Source: Cutibacterium avidum ATCC 25577 (GTDB taxonomy: Bacteria; Actinomycetota; Actinomycetes; Propionibacteriales; Propionibacteriaceae). From it: DNA of 64,000 nucleotides. This document shows positions 1 to 8,484 of the stretch, one piece after another (the first letter of the stretch is position 1; each line of letters begins with the position of its first letter). The notes under the pieces are model-generated. The model was not told the origin of the DNA. It worked only from the letters and a program-made list of their open reading frames with translations, and made no database searches. The DNA lies in contig NZ_JH165054.1 in the NCBI RefSeq assembly GCF_000227295.1, positions 274,628 through 338,627 of the forward strand, written 5' to 3'. A program made the position numbers and the translations under genes.

Positions 1-162
1 GAAGCCGTTCCTCGCCGTCAAATCCGTTGAGTTGGGATTCAGTTCGGTTGCCATCCGAGAACCGCTTGAAGCAGCCCGGACAGCTCGGGAAACATTACAC
101 ATGGTTGAGCGTCGATGCAAATTCGGCCGCCCCTGTCGTTATAACCCCTTGTCAGGACCGGC

Positions 163-3100
163 TCAGTGGAAGTCGCGGGATCTCGTGGATACCGATAGGT
201 CAAGTGCTTCCAACCGATCTGCCTGCAAACTCATCACCCCCTCGTCGCCTCTTTCCAGGATCCCCCGCACCACCAAGGCTCGCGACGTCCGGGCCACACG
301 TCGGTGATGCCTCCATGCCCCCGGGGTGACGATGACGTTGAGCAGACCGGTTTCGTCCTCCAAGTTGAGGAAGGTCACTCCCCCAGCCGTCCCAGGTCTC
401 TGTCTATGGGTAACGACTCCAGCAACTTCTATACGTCGTCCAGCCTCAACGTCACCCAGCCGGTCAACTCGCACCACACCTCGTCGATCAAGGACGCCCC
501 CGACGTGGCGAACAGGATGGTCTGCTGTGCTGATTCCGGTGGCACGGATATCGTCACCTAGGAGATCCAGCTGAGTGGGTTCGGGAAGCAAAGGCGGTTG
601 GGTCGCCACCTGAACATCCAGCTGGCCCGGTGCCACACCGTCGATCTGACCGATTTGCCACAGAGCACCGCGTCTGGAACCCACCAGGTCGTCGAAAGCA
701 CCGGCCAGGGCGAGGGCCTCCACCTCTTCCTCACTCAGTTCAACCCGACGAGCGAGATCGTCGAGGCTGGTGAAAGGTTCGCGGTCCCGCTCTTCAATAA
801 TCCGGGTGGCTGTCTCGGCACTGATGCCGGAGACGTCAGAGAGGCCCAACCGCACCGCGAAGTAGGTGTCTCGACGATGGCCACCGTCATCACGTCTGGG
901 ATCAAAAGGACCGATCTCGGACTCCTCGTGGTCATGAAGGCAGTCGTCCGTCCCCGTCTCGACACCACCGTCACGGGAACCCAGCAGTTCCATGTCAGCT
1001 CCTACTGACGACTTCGTCAGATCTGGACGTCGAGTCACCACACCATGTCGTCGAGCATCAGCCACCAGAGTCGCCGGGGAATAGAACCCCATCGGTTGGC
1101 TGCGCAGCAGGGCCGCAAGATAAGCCGCTGGGTAATGCAGCTTGACCCAGGCTGAGGTATAGACCAGTCCGGCGAAGCTCAAGGCATGAGACTCGGCAAA
1201 TCCAAAATTTGCGAAAGACTCGATGCGGGCATAGATGTCCCGGGCAGTGACGTCGTCAATCCCATTGGCTGCCATCCCCTCGAAGAGCTTGGCACGCAGG
1301 GAGTCAATGCGCTCCACCCCACGTTTGGACCCCATCGCTCGACGCAGCAGGTCAGCGTCAGCAGCCGTGCAGTTACCGACTGTCGTAGCCATTTGCATGA
1401 GCTGCTCCTGGAAGAGCGGGATCCCCAGGGTGCGCTTGAGCACTGGTTCAAGCAGAGGGTGGGGATAAGTGATCGGTTCAGCACCCGTGCGTCGTCTGAT
1501 GTAGGGATGCACTGCCCCTCCCTGCACCGGGCCAGGGCGGATGAGTCCGATCTCCACGGCCAAGTCATAGAAACACCGTGGCTTGAGCCGAGGCAAGGTG
1601 CCGATCTGGGCCCGGCTCTCCACCTGGAAGATACCGATGCTGTCACCGCGGCACAACATGTCGTAGATCCCGGGCTCATTACGCGGGATCGACGCCAGGG
1701 TCCAAGAGCGTCCGCAGTGCCGGGAGATGAGATCGAAGGAAATACTCAGTGCCGAGAGCATTCCCAACCCCAGCAGGTCGAACTTCACCAACCCCATCCA
1801 GGCACAGTCCTCCTTATCCCACTGCAGCACCGTGCGACCAGGCATCCGGGCTGGCTCGATCGGACAGATGCGTTCCACTGGTTCCTGGGTCAGCACCATT
1901 CCGGCCGAGTGGATGCCCAGGTGACGCGGTAGCCCCATCACCTGCTGGGCGAGGGCGACGACGTCGGCAGGAATCTCGGGGCCCTCGGAGCTCCGGGAGC
2001 CCGGCACCACTGATCGTCTCTCCATCTGACGCGACCACGCGTCCTGCTGCCCTTGGGAATAACCGAGGGCTTTGGCCGTGTCCCGGATGGCACTGCGCGG
2101 CCGATAGGTGATGACGTCAGCCACCTGGGCAGCGTCGCGGTGCCCGTACTTGGCGTAGACGTACTGGATGACCTCCTCACGACGTCGAGCGTCGAAGTCG
2201 ACATCGATGTCAGGCTCCTCCTCGCGCAGCACCGACAGGAACCGCTCGAAGGGCAAGCCGTAAAACACCGGATCGACGACGGTGATGCCCAGCACGTAAC
2301 AGACCGCCGAGGCCGCTGCTGATCCACGTCCTTGACACAAGATCCCCCGGGACCGGGCGGACTCCACGATGTCGGAGACGATGAGGAAGTAGCCGGCAAA
2401 GTCTCGGGCTTCGATGAGATCGAGTTCCGTGGCCAGTCGGTCCTTGGCCGCCGGATCGTCCCCATAGCAGCCCTGACGCCCCTCCTCCACCAGATGACGC
2501 AGCCAACTGATGGGAGTGTGACCTTCGGGCACCTTCTGATCGGGCAGACCCGGACGCACCGACCTCAGTTGAAAAGCCGTCCTCTCAGCCACCGCCACAG
2601 TGTTGTCCACCGCATCTCGATGACGGCTGAACAGATCTGCCATCTCCACCCCGCTACGCAGCCTCGCCACCGGGCCAGGAGGAAGCCAGCCGTCCATCTC
2701 GTCAAGACTGCGTCGAGCTCGCACCGCTGACAGAGCGCAGGCCAGCTCGAACTGTTCAGCACTGGCGTAGTGGGCAGCTGTCGTCGCCACTGTTGTCAGG
2801 CCGTGACGACCCGCCAGCTCAGCGAGGACGTCGTTGTCACGGGAATTGGTGGGAGCGCGATGATCGGTCAGCTCGACCAGGACGTTGTCAGTGCCGAAGA
2901 GATCAATCAGGTGATGAAGCTCGGCCTCGGCCTGCGGCACTCCCCTGGCCAGCCCTTGTCTCACTGCTCCTTTGCGACACCCGGTGAGGACAGTCCAGTG
3001 CCCGTCGGCCACCTCGGCCAGATGATTAAGATCATGGACCGGATGACCTTTCTGCCCTCCCTCGGCCAGATAGGCGTCGGTGAGGGCGCCTGCCAAGCGG

Positions 3101-3552
3101 CGATACCCCTCCGGACCGTTGGCCAGCACGAGCAGGTGGCTGCCCACCGGATCAGCCACCCCGTTCTGAGGCTCCGGCACTCCAATGGACAACTCCGACC
3201 CGATGATGGTGGGAAGGCCACAGGTTTCAGCCGCTTCAGCCATCCTGACGACTCCGTAGAGGCCGTCATGATCGGTCAGGGCCAGCCCTGACAACCCCAA
3301 CTCCACCGCCCGGGTGACGAGGTCCTCCGGGCTGGAGGCACCGTCAAGGAAGCTGTAGGAGGAGTGACAGTGCAGCTCGGCATAGGGCACCACCGGCCCC
3401 TCGGGTCGGAGGGGATGACGGTCAAAGGGTTTACGGACGCGGCGATAGCCGGTCTGATCAGCATGGCTGTCCTGATGACCATTGGGAGGACGCCGTCCCG
3501 AGATGCGTCTTTCCAACTCTCTCCACGGAATCGGAGGATTGTGGTAACTCAC
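163..3552 (-). CDS. dnaE2: Error-prone DNA polymerase III alpha, DnaE2 (ImuC)
   Basis: This is a C-family polymerase of about 1129 residues that carries out mutagenic translesion synthesis in the ImuA'/ImuB/DnaE2 mutasome. The N-terminus has a PHP domain (ELHCHSSYSFLDGAS, then LALTDHDGLYG). The polymerase core carries the paired acidic motif DIDVDF near residue 450. Helix-hairpin-helix and OB-fold regions follow, the latter around residue 1050 (GGVTFLNLEDETGLLNVI). I chose the GTG at 3552, giving VSYHNPPIPWRELE, because family members begin at this SYHNPP motif; a longer reading would run back into imuB. It starts 5 nt after the imuB stop, so the genes are probably co-transcribed. I see nothing recognisable in the 162 bases downstream of the stop. 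Confidence 0.95.
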   Translation of the reverse strand: MSYHNPPIPWRELERRISGRRPPNGHQDSHADQTGYRRVRKPFDRHPLRPEGPVVPYAELHCHSSYSFLDGASSPEDLVTRAVELGLSGLALTDHDGLYGVVRMAEAAETCGLPTIIGSELSIGVPEPQNGVADPVGSHLLVLANGPEGYRRLAGALTDAYLAEGGQKGHPVHDLNHLAEVADGHWTVLTGCRKGAVRQGLARGVPQAEAELHHLIDLFGTDNVLVELTDHRAPTNSRDNDVLAELAGRHGLTTVATTAAHYASAEQFELACALSAVRARRSLDEMDGWLPPGPVARLRSGVEMADLFSRHRDAVDNTVAVAERTAFQLRSVRPGLPDQKVPEGHTPISWLRHLVEEGRQGCYGDDPAAKDRLATELDLIEARDFAGYFLIVSDIVESARSRGILCQGRGSAAASAVCYVLGITVVDPVFYGLPFERFLSVLREEEPDIDVDFDARRREEVIQYVYAKYGHRDAAQVADVITYRPRSAIRDTAKALGYSQGQQDAWSRQMERRSVVPGSRSSEGPEIPADVVALAQQVMGLPRHLGIHSAGMVLTQEPVERICPIEPARMPGRTVLQWDKEDCAWMGLVKFDLLGLGMLSALSISFDLISRHCGRSWTLASIPRNEPGIYDMLCRGDSIGIFQVESRAQIGTLPRLKPRCFYDLAVEIGLIRPGPVQGGAVHPYIRRRTGAEPITYPHPLLEPVLKRTLGIPLFQEQLMQMATTVGNCTAADADLLRRAMGSKRGVERIDSLRAKLFEGMAANGIDDVTARDIYARIESFANFGFAESHALSFAGLVYTSAWVKLHYPAAYLAALLRSQPMGFYSPATLVADARRHGVVTRRPDLTKSSVGADMELLGSRDGGVETGTDDCLHDHEESEIGPFDPRRDDGGHRRDTYFAVRLGLSDVSGISAETATRIIEERDREPFTSLDDLARRVELSEEEVEALALAGAFDDLVGSRRGALWQIGQIDGVAPGQLDVQVATQPPLLPEPTQLDLLGDDIRATGISTADHPVRHVGGVLDRRGVVRVDRLGDVEAGRRIEVAGVVTHRQRPGTAGGVTFLNLEDETGLLNVIVTPGAWRHHRRVARTSRALVVRGILERGDEGVMSLQADRLEALDLSVSTRSRDFH

Positions 3553-3557
3553 CCCGA

Positions 3558-5150
3558 TCACGCCTCGTCGTAACGAGCCTCGACCCACCAGCGGTCAGCC
3601 GATCCCGCCAACACCCACGCCTGTTGGTCCTCGGTGACCAGCTGCACTCGCTCCACGGAGACGGCCGGGGTGCTCCACCACCTTTGGTGCACCGGCCATG
3701 GCCCGGCCCATGCGATGACGCGCCGTCGCGACGTGCCGTCGTGAAACCATCCCGGGCTGATCGACGGTAGGTCGGACGATGTCGTCAGTGGCATGCCGTC
3801 GGTCGTCTCCAGCCGGGCTGGCAGCGGACGGGAATACACGATCCCGGGAGCTGGACCGTCGAGGTGGCCCGGCCAGGGGCGATCCACCGGACGCGCGTCC
3901 TCGGCAACCGTCCCGAAAGGAACCAGTCGGCGTCGGTCCTTGAGCATCCGACCACCGGCGACTTCTCCCACCAGGACCCCTTCGGGGCCCAGCCTCTCCT
4001 GCAACTGGGAGATGACGTGGACGAGATGCTCGGCGGGCCTGGCCCCAAACAATCCCTCGGCCGCCTCGCCCGCACGATGGATGGTGGGAACGATCCGCAC
4101 CGCCTCAACGCCAGACTGGCAGAACTCATCAGCACCGAACTCGTCAATGCCACGCGGAAGGTCATCGAGTTGACGCGACAGCCGAGCCAACAGATCGTCA
4201 CCGCTGAACTGCCACGGTTGACGCCAGGTGCGCTCAGACAATCCCGTGGTGGCTCGGATGAGAATGCGGGCCTGGGAACATACCCGGCCGTCGGCTGCCA
4301 AATTTGCCATGAACTCCTCCACCACAGGACGCACCACGGTCACCACCTGTGCGCCGAAAGGTTCCGGATCGTCAAGGACGACTTCCATGGCGTCGTCGTC
4401 CTCGGGCCGGTGTGCCGACAGCACAGCGGCGTCCATGCCACGTGCCCAATCGTGGGCGCGCTGACCAACCTCCGCGAACCGCTGGACGACATGTTGACGG
4501 TCCAGACCGGCGAAGGAGCCAACAGTCGTCAGACCGAGCTGGCGCAAGGTCCGAACCAATGCCTCATCGGCTTGTCCGGTACGCGCCAGAACCGAGACGT
4601 CGCGGGGAGCCAGGAAGTCCCTGGACGTCCCGGGACTGAGGATCCTCGGGTCATGACTCTCGGGGCCGGCCACATCGGTGGCAGCCACCTCTGCTGCGAA
4701 CAGTCCGTCCGCCACCGAAATTCCCGCATCCGCGTACCCGATCCGAGTCAGCACCTCGGACATGCGCTGCGCAGCGGCGCGTTCCCCACCATAAAAACGA
4801 GCAACTCCGCGAGCAGCCACCGCGGCCACCCCTGGTCGCACTACGTGGACCGAAGGCGCCACTGACCTCTCAATCTCGCGAACCACCTCGTCGAAGAGGA
4901 CCTCCTCAGAGGCAGGATCGTGAGACACGACAACGGCGTCTGGACAGCGCAACTGGGCAGCTCTCACTCGCAAACCAGGGACCACTCCTTCCTCGGCTGC
5001 TCGGGAACAGCAGTCGACGACGACCCCGCGATCGACGACCAGAAGAGGGGCATCCCCAGACTGACGTCGAGACGCCGCCACGATTCGCCACCCGGGAATC
5101 ACTGCCATGAGGACACGAACCGGGGCTGCACTGAGCCGTTCAGCAAACAT
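3558..5150 (-). CDS. imuB: ImuB, catalytically degenerate Y-family polymerase subunit
   Basis: The protein has 530 residues and reads as a Y-family (DinB-like) polymerase fold without the catalytic acidic residues. Where active enzymes have a DMDAFF-type motif this one reads MAVIPGWRIVAA, and the later S-DEA motif is replaced by AAVAARGVARFYGG. That matches ImuB, the adaptor that links DnaE2 and ImuA' to the beta clamp. The ATG at 5150 overlaps the end of imuA' by 11 nt, which points to translational coupling. The C-terminal tail (after about residue 380) is variable and would hold the partner-binding region. Assignment rests on fold and neighbours together. Confidence 0.9.
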   Translation of the reverse strand: MFAERLSAAPVRVLMAVIPGWRIVAASRRQSGDAPLLVVDRGVVVDCCSRAAEEGVVPGLRVRAAQLRCPDAVVVSHDPASEEVLFDEVVREIERSVAPSVHVVRPGVAAVAARGVARFYGGERAAAQRMSEVLTRIGYADAGISVADGLFAAEVAATDVAGPESHDPRILSPGTSRDFLAPRDVSVLARTGQADEALVRTLRQLGLTTVGSFAGLDRQHVVQRFAEVGQRAHDWARGMDAAVLSAHRPEDDDAMEVVLDDPEPFGAQVVTVVRPVVEEFMANLAADGRVCSQARILIRATTGLSERTWRQPWQFSGDDLLARLSRQLDDLPRGIDEFGADEFCQSGVEAVRIVPTIHRAGEAAEGLFGARPAEHLVHVISQLQERLGPEGVLVGEVAGGRMLKDRRRLVPFGTVAEDARPVDRPWPGHLDGPAPGIVYSRPLPARLETTDGMPLTTSSDLPSISPGWFHDGTSRRRVIAWAGPWPVHQRWWSTPAVSVERVQLVTEDQQAWVLAGSADRWWVEARYDEA

Positions 5151-5736
5151 CAGTCACCTCCTCGGCAGGATGCACCCCGGTACCGGTACGAACGAGCCGC
5201 ACGGAATGGTTGTGGTGATGCCTCACCACCGTCACCTCAAGTTCCTGAGCCGACAAACAGCCATACCCCTGGCCGAGCCCTTGCCACCCCATGGTGCGGA
5301 CGTCAATTCGAGCAGCAGGGTTGGGCCACGGTCCCAGCACCACCAAGGTCGAGCCCCGAGAACGCAGCCTGGCCGTCAATCGTCTGCTGGCCGCCATCGG
5401 CAATGGTGGTGGGGCCGTGGCGAGAACGACGTCAAGGCCCTCGACGAGGGTGGCCACCGTCTCAAGCCAGTTCCCCGGATGGGGCACGAGCACCAACCTC
5501 GACAATTCCACCCCCCACTGCCGAGCTGCCTCGACACTGAGTTCGGGAAGTCCGACCACCCCACACCAGCCATGGGTGAGAAGCCCCAGCCCGACTGAGG
5601 ACGCACCATCCAGCCGGTACACCGCGGGCATGAGTCCACCGGGGAAAAGAGGCTGAAGCAACGGGTGGATGGCATGTCCGTTGGGAACCTCCAGACCATC
5701 GACACCACGGCTCACCAACTCCTCGATGTCAACCAT
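5140..5736 (-). CDS. ImuA'-like mutasome protein
   Basis: This 198-residue protein is the first gene of the imuA'-imuB-dnaE2 cassette. It resembles the RecA-like ImuA' family in layout (VYRLDGASSVGLGLLTH near the N-terminus, then ELSRLVLVPHPGNWLETVATL, then a central VLATAPPPLPMAASRRLTARLRSRG stretch), but no proper Walker A lysine is visible, so ATP hydrolysis is doubtful. The ATG at 5736 is preceded by GAGGGGGT, a good ribosome binding site, so upstream in-frame codons were not used. Its role is to bridge ImuB in damage-induced mutagenesis. I looked for a LexA box upstream and found no convincing one. Confidence 0.8.
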   Translation of the reverse strand: MVDIEELVSRGVDGLEVPNGHAIHPLLQPLFPGGLMPAVYRLDGASSVGLGLLTHGWCGVVGLPELSVEAARQWGVELSRLVLVPHPGNWLETVATLVEGLDVVLATAPPPLPMAASRRLTARLRSRGSTLVVLGPWPNPAARIDVRTMGWQGLGQGYGCLSAQELEVTVVRHHHNHSVRLVRTGTGVHPAEEVTDVC

Positions 5737-5925
5737 TACGCACCCCCTCGTCCGGCACTCGTCAGCCCCTCGTAGCTGACGGGAATTACCGTGACACGCG
5801 TGCCCGACAGGTTTCCCGACACCCATCTGGAACAACAACGAACAACCTTGTCAACCAGTTTTTGGAGACCGTAGAAACCTCCTCGTCGTCGGCGAATCGC
5901 ACCAGGACCGTCCCCCCCTCCTGCC

Positions 5926-7224
5926 ATGATTGGGACCATGACCTCGTCACCTGGAAGACACCGCACCTCCCCGCGGCTGCAACTGGCCCTGCTGGCCGGG
6001 AGGACAGCTGCAACAGCCTCTCGCCTGGCCGGGAGGGGCTCAGGAGCATCAATCCGTGGTCGGGTGACGATGACGTTGGCTCCCCGCGCCTTGCCCGAGC
6101 TGCTGGCAGACCGTCGCGTCGCCAGTGTCACCGGCACCAACGGCAAGACCACGACGACCCATTTCCTCACCGCCGCGGTGAAAGCTGGGACTCCTGACGG
6201 CCAACGAAACGTCGTCACCAATGCCGATGGGGCCAACCTGCATCACGGCATCGTCTCGGCCCTGGGAGAAGCCCCTGACGCCACCATCGCCGTGTTGGAG
6301 ACCGACGAGAGAGTCGTCGCCGACGTCGTCGCGATGGGCAACCCGGAAGTACTGGTCCTGCTCAACTTCAGCCGTGACCAGCTCGACCGTAACCACGAAC
6401 TGACCTTCCTGGGACGCGACTGGCGCGCTGCCCTGGAAGGGGCCGCCGAGCATGGCCCGACAGTGGTCGCCAATGCCTGCGACCCACTCATCGTGTGGGT
6501 GTGCCAGAAGGCTCGTCAGGTCATCTGGGTGGACACCAAGCCTCGCTGGACCGCTGACTCGACGCTGTGTCCCAACTGCGACGCCGTCCTCACCCATGGC
6601 GAGGACGGATGGGATTGCCCCGGATGTGAGCTGAGTCAGCCTGCTGCCGACTGGTGGGTAGAGGACCACGACGCCGTCGAGGCCTCCGGGAGACGATTCC
6701 ACCTCGATGTCCAGGTGCCCGGTTCCTTCAACCTCACCAACGCCACCTGTGCCCTTGCCGCGGCCATCCACATGAGCATCCAGCCCGAGGACGCGCTGCG
6801 CGGGATCGCCACGGTGGAGTCCCCCGCCGGCCGCTATGCCACCTGCACCATCAGCGGCACCCATTGCCGCCTACTGCTGTCGAAGAATCCCGCCGGCTGG
6901 ACCGAATCCCTGCCGCTGACGACCTCCGATCCGCTGGTACTCGCCATCGATGCGGTGGCCGCCGACGGTAAGGACGTCTCCTGGCTGTGGGACGTTGATT
7001 ACGAGCAGCTGGTCGGACGAACCGTCATCTGCACCGGCCCGCGTGCCCTCGACCTGGCCGTAAGGCTGCAATACGCCGGTGTGAAGCACGTCGTCATCGA
7101 GGGTCTCGCCCAGGCCCTCAGCTCCCCACTGCTGGCCGGCAAATGGGACTCTGACCATCCCATCGACGTGCTGTCGACCTACACCCCCTTCCAGAAACTG
7201 CGCCGACTCGGAGGACTGGCATGA
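5926..7224 (+). CDS. murT: Lipid II isoglutaminyl synthase, MurT subunit
   Basis: MurT is a Mur-ligase-like enzyme that activates the D-Glu alpha-carboxyl of lipid II so that its partner GatD can amidate it to D-isoglutamine. Visible motifs are the ATP loop GTNGKTTTT at residues 70-78, a four-cysteine zinc ribbon (CPNC and CPGC at about 215-234) inserted in the central domain as in the family, and the C-terminal DUF1727 region. It is 432 residues from the ATG at 5926. An in-frame ATG at 5938 is possible, and neither has a strong ribosome binding site. It overlaps gatD by 4 nt, the standard coupling of this pair. Confidence 0.93.
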   Translation: MIGTMTSSPGRHRTSPRLQLALLAGRTAATASRLAGRGSGASIRGRVTMTLAPRALPELLADRRVASVTGTNGKTTTTHFLTAAVKAGTPDGQRNVVTNADGANLHHGIVSALGEAPDATIAVLETDERVVADVVAMGNPEVLVLLNFSRDQLDRNHELTFLGRDWRAALEGAAEHGPTVVANACDPLIVWVCQKARQVIWVDTKPRWTADSTLCPNCDAVLTHGEDGWDCPGCELSQPAADWWVEDHDAVEASGRRFHLDVQVPGSFNLTNATCALAAAIHMSIQPEDALRGIATVESPAGRYATCTISGTHCRLLLSKNPAGWTESLPLTTSDPLVLAIDAVAADGKDVSWLWDVDYEQLVGRTVICTGPRALDLAVRLQYAGVKHVVIEGLAQALSSPLLAGKWDSDHPIDVLSTYTPFQKLRRLGGLA

Positions 7225-7949
7225 ACACCGACCGTCCCAAGATCGTCCTGCTGTACCAGTCCCTGCTGGGTATTTACGGCGACCACGGCAATGCCGTCGT
7301 CCTCACCAAGAGGCTGCAATGGCGCGGTATCGACGCCGAGCTCGTCACCGTCGAGCCCGGCCAGAAGGTGCCCACTGACGGGGCCATCTATCTGCTAGGA
7401 GGCGGCGAGGACACCGCCCAGATCACCGCTGTCCGAGAACTCAAGGCCGATGGCGGACTGTTCACCGCCCTCGACGACGGCGCAATGCTCTTCGCGGTGT
7501 GCGCCGGCTACCAGATCTGTGGCAAGTCCTTCACCATCGGAGCCCGCGACGAGGTCATTGCGGGGCTCGGGCTTCTCGACGCCGAGACCCGACGCGGCCC
7601 GGAGCGTGCCGTCGGGGAGGTTCTACACATCTGGACCCAGCCCGACGGGAACACCTGCTCGATCACCGGTTTCGAGAACCACGGCGGCTGGACAGAACTT
7701 GGTTCTGACGCCAAGCCGCTGGCTGCTGTCGAGGTTGGTTGGGGCAACGGCAACCGTCGCGACGAAGGAGCCGTGCAGGATCGTGTCATCGGCACCTACC
7801 CGCACGGACCGGTTCTCGCACGCAACCCTCAACTCGCCGACCATGTGCTCGAAATAGCTCTAGGACACCATTTGGAGCCCCTCGACCTGCCCGAGATCAC
7901 GGCGTTGAGACAGCGTCGAATCGATGCCGCACGCACCGGCCGGCCATGA
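7221..7949 (+). CDS. gatD: Lipid II isoglutaminyl synthase, glutamine amidotransferase subunit GatD
   Basis: This 242-residue class I glutamine amidotransferase supplies ammonia to MurT. The nucleophile cysteine sits in FAVCAGYQICG (about residue 94), an early glycine-rich LLGGGEDTAQI segment is present, and a YPHGPVLARNP motif near residue 195 carries the catalytic histidine. The ATGA overlap with murT indicates a two-gene operon. The amidation matters for peptidoglycan cross-linking in Gram-positive bacteria. A tRNA-Lys gene follows on the same strand behind its own promoter-like sequence. Confidence 0.93.
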   Translation: MNTDRPKIVLLYQSLLGIYGDHGNAVVLTKRLQWRGIDAELVTVEPGQKVPTDGAIYLLGGGEDTAQITAVRELKADGGLFTALDDGAMLFAVCAGYQICGKSFTIGARDEVIAGLGLLDAETRRGPERAVGEVLHIWTQPDGNTCSITGFENHGGWTELGSDAKPLAAVEVGWGNGNRRDEGAVQDRVIGTYPHGPVLARNPQLADHVLEIALGHHLEPLDLPEITALRQRRIDAARTGRP

Positions 7950-7965
7950 ACTCGTCACCTCGGTT

Positions 7966-7993
7966 TTGCATCTTGGCCGAAGTCCGCTAATGT
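7966..7993 (+). promoter_or_regulatory. Probable sigma-A promoter of tRNA-Lys
   Basis: TTGCAT (7966-7971) and TAATGT (7988-7993) are separated by 16 nt. The -10 element lies 12 nt before the mature 5' end of the tRNA, the right place for a stable-RNA promoter. The T-rich run after it stands out from the surrounding GC-rich sequence. Confidence 0.6.
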
Positions 7994-8005
7994 TTTTTCT
8001 CGCCG

Positions 8006-8078
<73 letters not shown>

Positions 8079-8085
8079 CCGGAAC

Positions 8086-8125
8086 GGAAGCCGTTTCATC
8101 CTGGAGACAGGGTGGAACGGCTTCC
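8086..8125 (+). terminator. Long hairpin after tRNA-Lys
   Basis: Bases 8086-8103 pair with 8108-8125 over 18 positions, including three G-U pairs, closed by a GAGA tetraloop. The outer arms GGAAGCCGTT / AACGGCTTCC are perfect. No long T run follows, as is common in high-GC actinobacteria. Its position directly after the tRNA fits a terminator or a 3' processing signal. Confidence 0.7.
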
Positions 8126-8440
8126 TTCATGTTCACATTCTGTGCCCCTAGTCTACCTTCTCCCGATGTCAGAGATTGTCCAGCCACCAGCAAACGGCAA
8201 TCCCAGGACACCGCTCGGATCGGAGCAATACCCTCCTTCCACAACGATTCAGACTGATCCAGTCATCTACCAACACCGCTCTGACCACCCCGGTGGAGGG
8301 AACGCCCCTCAATCCCACTTGTCGTGCACAATCATTCAGGTTCATCACAAAACGACGTGCACACATGCCGGACAGTCGGTGTAATATCCTGTCTGAGGTT
8401 GTGACCTATCGCACCTGCAGGAAATCGCTGATGCGTACGT
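8126..8440. other. Non-coding stretch before the sugar transporter operon
   Basis: No convincing gene lies here: possible reading frames are short and lack ribosome binding sites. The segment is noticeably less GC-rich than its surroundings. Around 8380 there is a TAATAT sequence (in GGTGTAATATCC) that could be a -10 element, but I cannot place a good -35. It should hold the promoter of the operon that starts at 8485. Confidence 0.4.
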
Positions 8441-8458
8441 GATGTCGCTGTCGACATC
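8441..8458. promoter_or_regulatory. Candidate operator palindrome before the sugar ABC operon
   Basis: GATGTCG (8441-8447) and CGACATC (8452-8458) form a perfect 7-bp inverted repeat around CTGT. It lies just upstream of the AAGGAGG ribosome binding site of the solute-binding protein. A dyad here suits a LacI-, GntR- or ROK-type repressor site. No such regulator is encoded next door, so the protein is unknown. Confidence 0.4.
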
Positions 8459-8484
8459 GCCCAGTTCAAGGAGGAAGAAGTCAC

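Noticed and set aside
1-162. A short gene or terminator at the window start
   Set aside because: Only a small palindrome (GTTATAAC) and weak 4-bp arms were seen; no reading frame had support.
5811-5870. Possible LexA box before imuA'
   Set aside because: GAACAACAACGAAC and CGAACAACCTTGTC fit only half of the actinobacterial palindrome; not enough to annotate.
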